Shown here in pieces: positions 59,545-64,000 of a DNA stretch of 64,000 nt. The notes below the pieces were generated by a model. That model ran no database searches. It was not told the origin of the DNA and worked only from the letters and a program-made list of their open reading frames with translations. The position numbers were made by a program, and so were the translations under genes. The stretch covers positions 27,044,186-27,108,185 of the forward strand of contig QVOM02000073.1 of the NCBI GenBank assembly GCA_003586115.2. The letters run 5' to 3'. Within the stretch, counting starts at the first letter, position 1. The number at the start of each line of letters is the position of its first letter. The DNA comes from Salvator merianae (Eukaryota > Chordata > Lepidosauria > Squamata > Teiidae).

Positions 59545-59670
59545 GACTGATGGTAAGGGCTTTGCCTTCATCTGCTTAGAATGCACAGAAGCAATTGGTG
59601 GGTCACTGTGTGAGACAGGAGGCTGTAACCTGATCCAGGAGGACATCTCTTAGGTTCTTGTGTTCTTATG
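59545..59670 (+). mobile_element. CR1 3' UTR fragment, plus strand
   Basis: GGGCTTTGCCTTCATCTGCT, then AGCAATTGGTGGGTCACTGT, GTGAGACAGGAGG and CTGATCCAGGAGG, ending in a TTCTTGTGTTCTTATG tail. The tail matches the AACATAAGAA-type end of the copy at 4125 in the opposite orientation. Confidence 0.8.
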
Positions 59671-60107
59671 ATTGGTTGTTAAGTGGGGAGGGCAAGGCAG
59701 CTTTGGAAAAGCTCCCACTCTGTCTGCAGCTGTTCTATGTCAGGTTTGCTACATAGAGTAATCATGTTTCCAATAGCTTCTAGGCTCCTCCCCCATCCAG
59801 GGGCTTGGACCTGCCTGCACTTAGAAATGATAGATAAGTGAAAGGCAGTGGTTTCTGACACAAATGGAAGGGTATGCTGAGGATGGTCAGGTAAAGAGGT
59901 CAAAGCTTCTGCAGTGTACAGAAAAGGGATTTTCCATAGGTCTCTCTTTTTGTATCTGGCCTCCACAAGCATTATTTCCTCAGCTCTTCACCTTCTCTTC
60001 CCTTTATTTACTTAAGGGAGGAGCAAGGAAACAGACCTGAAGAGTGAAAACAAGGGTCTATTTTCCGTGGATAATATTTTTAAAAAAAAAAAAAAAAAAT
60101 CTGCTCA
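59671..60107. other. unassigned DNA ending in an 18-A run
   Basis: An A run lies at 60082-60099. Nothing else recognised. Confidence 0.45.
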
Positions 60108-60380
60108 GCAAATTATTTATTTATTACATTTCTAGACCACTTTCCATAAAAACTTTGGAATGAGTCAAAAGAACAAATATTTAAAACAGGGATAAAAATG
60201 CATAAGATGATAAAATTAGTTAAAAATATATTAAAAGTTAAAAAGATAAGGGAAAGAGAGGGAGAGGGAAAATTCACACAAAGAATTCCTGGGGAAAGAG
60301 ATATGTCTTCAGTAGGTGCCTGATAGCATTAATCTTTAGTGCCTCACTCTTGTAAATATTCAAAGGTCAGAGCTGAAGCC
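60108..60380 (-). mobile_element. L2/L3-type LINE 3' end, minus strand
   Basis: AATTATTTATTTATTACATT, TCTAGACCACTTTCC, a long A-rich middle and TTCAGTAGGTGCCTGATAGC resemble the reverse complement of the LINE 3' UTR seen at 39925-40100. No coding part is visible. Confidence 0.5.
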
Positions 60381-60735
60381 ATTTTTAACTTCCTATCCTA
60401 TCCCTTCCCCGAAGTAGACTAAAAAACTGGAGAACAGAAGTGAGATTAAGCCTGCAACCACATGGGCAAAATTAGTACAAGTCTGGTTTCCATAAGCCAC
60501 CATGTACAACAAAATGTGTTAGATAAGAAATTGCCACCTATGGAAAACTAGGGGTTAGGAGAAACATGGATGTTCATATACAAACGCAAGTGTAAAGAGT
60601 TGCTGAAGACACAAAAGGAACAAATTAGTTGGCAGAACTACCCAAAGCATTACTTTTTACTCTCACCAGACAGCATGGAACAGGAAAGATACAATGACCG
60701 TTACAAGAATGCAGACTCGTCTTTACTTCTTCCGT
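60381..60735. other. unassigned DNA
   Basis: Nothing recognised. Confidence 0.45.
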
Positions 60736-61140
60736 AGGCCCTTTCTGTATGTACCACTAGTGCAGTTTTGGAAGGGGTCTAAGGGGCCTGGTTTCCACAC
60801 ACACAGTCACAGGACAGTGCGCAGCCCCTGACCTCTGGAATGTTCCATCTGAACAGTATGGAGCACAGACTGGAATAGGGCACCAAAATGGCACCCTATC
60901 CCATTCTATCAGTAGACCTTGATGTTGACGTCTATTGATGGACCAGTGAGCCCATGGGAGAGCCTTCTCAGTGGCCCAGCCTTTGGAGTCAGGGACTGGG
61001 ACAGGGACAGAATGGACTATTCAAAATGTGATAGCTGTCTTGCTCCAGTGACAACCCAGCCCATTGTGGGATGGATTGCGTCCCTCAGGACAGAGCATCT
61101 CACCCTGTCCCAGGATGCTAAAGGTAAGTGAGAAAAAGGG
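60736..61140. mobile_element. TIR element with splice-donor-like end (405 bp)
   Basis: The left end is AGGCCCTTTCTGTATGTACC. The right end, reverse complemented, is CCCTTTTTCTCACTTACC. GGTAAGTG lies at 61123-61130. The interior shares CAAAATGGCACCCTA, AGTAGACCT and TGTCCCAGGAT with the element at 32664. Confidence 0.75.
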
Positions 61141-62003
61141 GATGAACTGCCCTTCTTCTCCTATGCTGCCAAGAGTGAGGCAGAGATTCAATGTGTCATC
61201 CCTGATCAGGAAAAGACATACACCCTACCGTGGCTTCTCTAGTGAAAGGCAAAAAGGGGCAGGAGATGCCAATGCCTTTGGAGGATGCAGCGGAGGGGAG
61301 TTAAAATGCAACCCCTGTTTGGATAAAAGCTGGCAGGAGCAGCAAGAGTCCCAGAGGTGACGACCAGCTTCCAAGCAGTTTTCCCAGGCTTTGCAAAATT
61401 CATTTTAAAGAGTCTTTTAAAGTGGATGAAGCCTGGGGCTGTCTGCATCATTTTTATTACCAAGGCTGGAGCTTGATGCAAGCCATACAACATCTATGCT
61501 GCATCTACACATAGTAAAAAAAAAGGGGGGAAGTGGCTCAAAAGCAGCTTAGGAGTAGCGGCATCCAGCTGCCTTGTGAGAGTGGGGATGCCATCTGTCC
61601 TGGGCTAAGCTCGACAGCAACGCAGATGCACCATAGCACTTCCTCACAATGGACTCCCTGCCCAAGGCACCACCCAGCCCTGCAAGCAATTGGCCCAGCC
61701 CCACCACTCACCCATTGAGTCTGGTAAACAAAGACAGGGCTAATCAGAACAGTCCCTGCAGGAGGTTTGAAAATGTTCTTTGGTAGCTTGTGGTGTTTTC
61801 ATTGCTCCAAACCAGGTGCAGAAGCACACAGGCTGGGCCAGAACAAGATGGCTGGAGACAGCTGTCGACCTCTTTAAACAGACAGTTCTGGACCAAAATA
61901 GCACTAGTTCCATGTGGACAAAGCATACTAGGGAGCTGCTTGTTCTGGGATAACAAACAAATGCAAAAAGGACTATATGTTCATAATGCTCTAATAAACA
62001 CTA
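61141..62003. other. unassigned DNA
   Basis: No gene recognised. An A run followed by a G run lies at about 61516-61530. Confidence 0.45.
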
Positions 62004-63471
62004 AGGCCACGGTCGGACACGGCATTTAATCAGTTTAAAGGCCGTCTTCACTTCCCGCTGTCCCGACATGATCTTGCCATTCCATAATTTTTATGGATTA
62101 AATTGGCGAAATGCGGATTACTTTGTCTTCGGATTAAATGAACTCTCAAGCCGTTCCAGATCGCTTGCGCGCTTTACTTTGTGCTGTGAGCACGGGGAAA
62201 GCGATTATTTGAGAGGGGCTGTACTGTTTTGGGGGGCGTGCAGAGGGAGGGATCCCCATTTTGTGCCATCCAATGACAGACTTTGTGGGTGGGCAGGAAG
62301 CGCAGTAGTTTCCTCCATTATCCCCGTTGCTGCCAGCAGAAAAGAAATGGCAGGGTGGGTGTGCGGGCATGTGTGTGTCTCCGTCCCTGTGCTTCTTTTT
62401 TTTTTACCTCAGTCTCATATGCAGCCGCAGCCTTGAACCTGGGATGTTCGCTTAGTCTAGCAGCGTTTTTCGCAAGAGGGGAAAGACGACGGCGATCACC
62501 ACGCCAATCCCAAACGCTCTCCATCCATCCCCCACTTTTTTCCCTCGACAGAAAGCTCCTGCTCTAAATAAGGGAAACCTTTCTTCCCCACCCCCAGGGC
62601 ATACTCACTCACTCTCTCTTCCTCGCTGAGCTTACGGAGAAAGGCGCGCATAGATAACACAGATTTCTCCCTCTCGTGTGTGTGTGTGTGTTTCTTCCTC
62701 CTTCTTTTAAAGCAGGCAACCATCTCTGGCAAGCAGGTTCCATCTCTCTTCCCTCCCAATCTCCGCCTTCGCCCCCCCCCACCTTCTTTGGGGACCCAGG
62801 CGGCCAATACCTCCCACCCCCAAATCCCCACACGTAGAGACATATTAAGGCATCTCATTGCGCAGCTAGTGGGGAAAAAGGGGGAAGTGAGATGACCTGG
62901 AAGACGAAGCCCTCAACACACATCTTTCTCCCAGCTCCCTCCCCACTTGTTCCCTTTGTTATGGACCTCTCCCTGCTTTTACGCTACTTTTAAATTACGC
63001 AGTTGCGTTAAAGTGCACCAGCAGGGGAGCAGAAATCAGCATTTCAAAAGCTTAGTTTTTTAAAGTTCATAGTTTTAAAATGAACATAGTTTTAAAGTTC
63101 TGCTTGTGTAGATAGAGGCTGTAGTGGGGAGAAGGAGCAAATGACAAATCCCTACTAGTAACGCTACCAAGTGAATCCATGTTCTGAGGCAGCAGCGGGG
63201 ACATACAGAGAGCGGAGCTTTACTTTCCCGCCCCTGTGACATCAAGGTTTGAATGTTGGGATTGCAGCCAATCGCTGACTGCACAGGGAGGAGAATTTGA
63301 TGAGGGGTGGAGGCAGAAAGGGTACTGCCAAGCACGGGAAATATCAGTGTGGGAACGAGCAAGGACGAATTGACTCCGTGTTAAACTGTAACTGTGGGAA
63401 AGACCAGAAGATGAATTCACTGCGTGTACTCTTCTGATACGGATTACATTGAGGATGTCCGACTGCGGCCT
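62004..63471. mobile_element. 1.47-kb GC-rich TIR element
   Basis: The left end is AGGCCACGGTCGGACAC. The right end, reverse complemented, is AGGCCGCAGTCGGACAT. These match at 14 of 17 positions and extend the AGGC...GCCT terminal pattern of the window. The interior is GC-rich with many CpG and with (GT)8 at 62676-62691, and carries short frames on both strands (for example 62068-62436 and 62496-62858) without a transposase motif. I found no clear target-site duplication. Its composition could also suit a CpG island or promoter, but the matching ends favour a transposon. Confidence 0.6.
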
Positions 63472-63578
63472 AAGAGTGGAGGGAGGACTTCTAGGGTGCA
63501 GGATCCTGGACTCCAGGAGGAGACTTTAAAGTTCTACTGCAACTTTAAGGTCATGTATAGATCATGCCATAGCATGTC

Positions 63579-63628
63579 AGTAGGGCTTAGGATTATACTT
63601 GTTAGTAGGGCTTAGGATTATACTTGTT
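63579..63628. repeat. 25-bp unit, two perfect tandem copies
   Basis: AGTAGGGCTTAGGATTATAC followed by TTGTT at 63579-63603 and 63604-63628. The surrounding 63472-63977 holds nothing else I recognise. Confidence 0.95.
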
Positions 63629-63977
63629 AGTAACTTTCAGCCACTCACAGTCTTCCAGGCATTTGCCCTACAGAGGGGTCTGCTGACAGTAGGGAACTGA
63701 ATCCTTGCATTAATACCATTTTTAAATGTAAGATTTAAAAATGCAGTTGCTGTACAGCACACATAATGCAGACATTTCATTGCTTGTTTCTGAGAAACAA
63801 GATCTAAATGCATACGCATGTAACCTTTTTTTAAAAAAATAATTTTGTTTCTCTTTATCTTCCTTAAGCTATTTCATATTTCAAACTCAGGAGCCACAGA
63901 ACCCACTAATCCTCTTTCAAGTGGCAAGTTATAGGGCAAAAGGGGTGACATAGTTGCAGAAATGGGCAATCACATTA

Positions 63978-64000
63978 AGGCTATGGTCTTTTCTGCACTG
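63978..64000. mobile_element. possible left end of another TIR element, cut by the window edge
   Basis: AGGCTATGGTCTTTTCTGCA fits the AGGCTRTGGTC...TGCACT pattern of other left ends. The rest lies outside the window. Confidence 0.35.

Overview
The window looks like nuclear DNA from a lepidosaur (most likely squamate) reptile, in an intergenic or intronic stretch. I find no intact host protein-coding gene. The assignment rests on the repeats: two SINEs that join a tRNA-like head to a BovB-like tail (the Sauria SINE layout), several CR1 3' ends, L2/L3-type LINE 3' ends, a 5S rRNA-derived SINE, a Tc1 element and many non-autonomous DNA transposons, in an AT-rich background with scattered microsatellites.

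Layout. 1-5.6 kb: AT-rich DNA with trinucleotide repeats, a perfect 250-bp tandem duplication, a 145-bp MITE and two CR1 3' ends. 5.6-20.9 kb: the wreck of one Ty3/gypsy-type LTR retrotransposon. Its gag and the first half of its protease lie at 6.6-8.0 kb, the second half of the protease and the start of RT at 16.06-16.54 kb, and the rest of RT (YLDD box) at 20.23-20.94 kb. The two gaps are an 8-kb block, inserted with the codon phase kept, and a nearly full-length GC-rich RTE-clade LINE that ends in (GAA)54. 21.0-22.1 kb: a processed pseudogene of NUDT21 (CFIm25) with poly(A), a polyadenylation signal and 12-bp target-site duplications. 23.9-26.1 kb: a Tc1-like transposon split by a 702-bp hairpin-rich element with a perfect 8-bp target-site duplication. 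26-64 kb: mostly unassigned DNA with many short terminal-inverted-repeat (TIR) elements, a decayed L2/L3-type LINE at 39.9-40.9 kb, two long palindromes, a small GC-rich hAT element at 49.4 kb, two more CR1 3' ends, and a 1.47-kb GC-rich TIR element near the right end.

What stands out. A family of roughly 400-600 bp elements recurs across the window. Its termini read approximately GGGCCTKTTYRCACTTACC, and the inner part of the terminus is a consensus 5' splice donor (GGTAAGT) when read outward. Nothing here acts as a pathway. The window is a record of nested insertions from which relative ages can be read: the gypsy element is older than the RTE LINE and the 8-kb block, and the Tc1 element is older than the hairpin element inside it.
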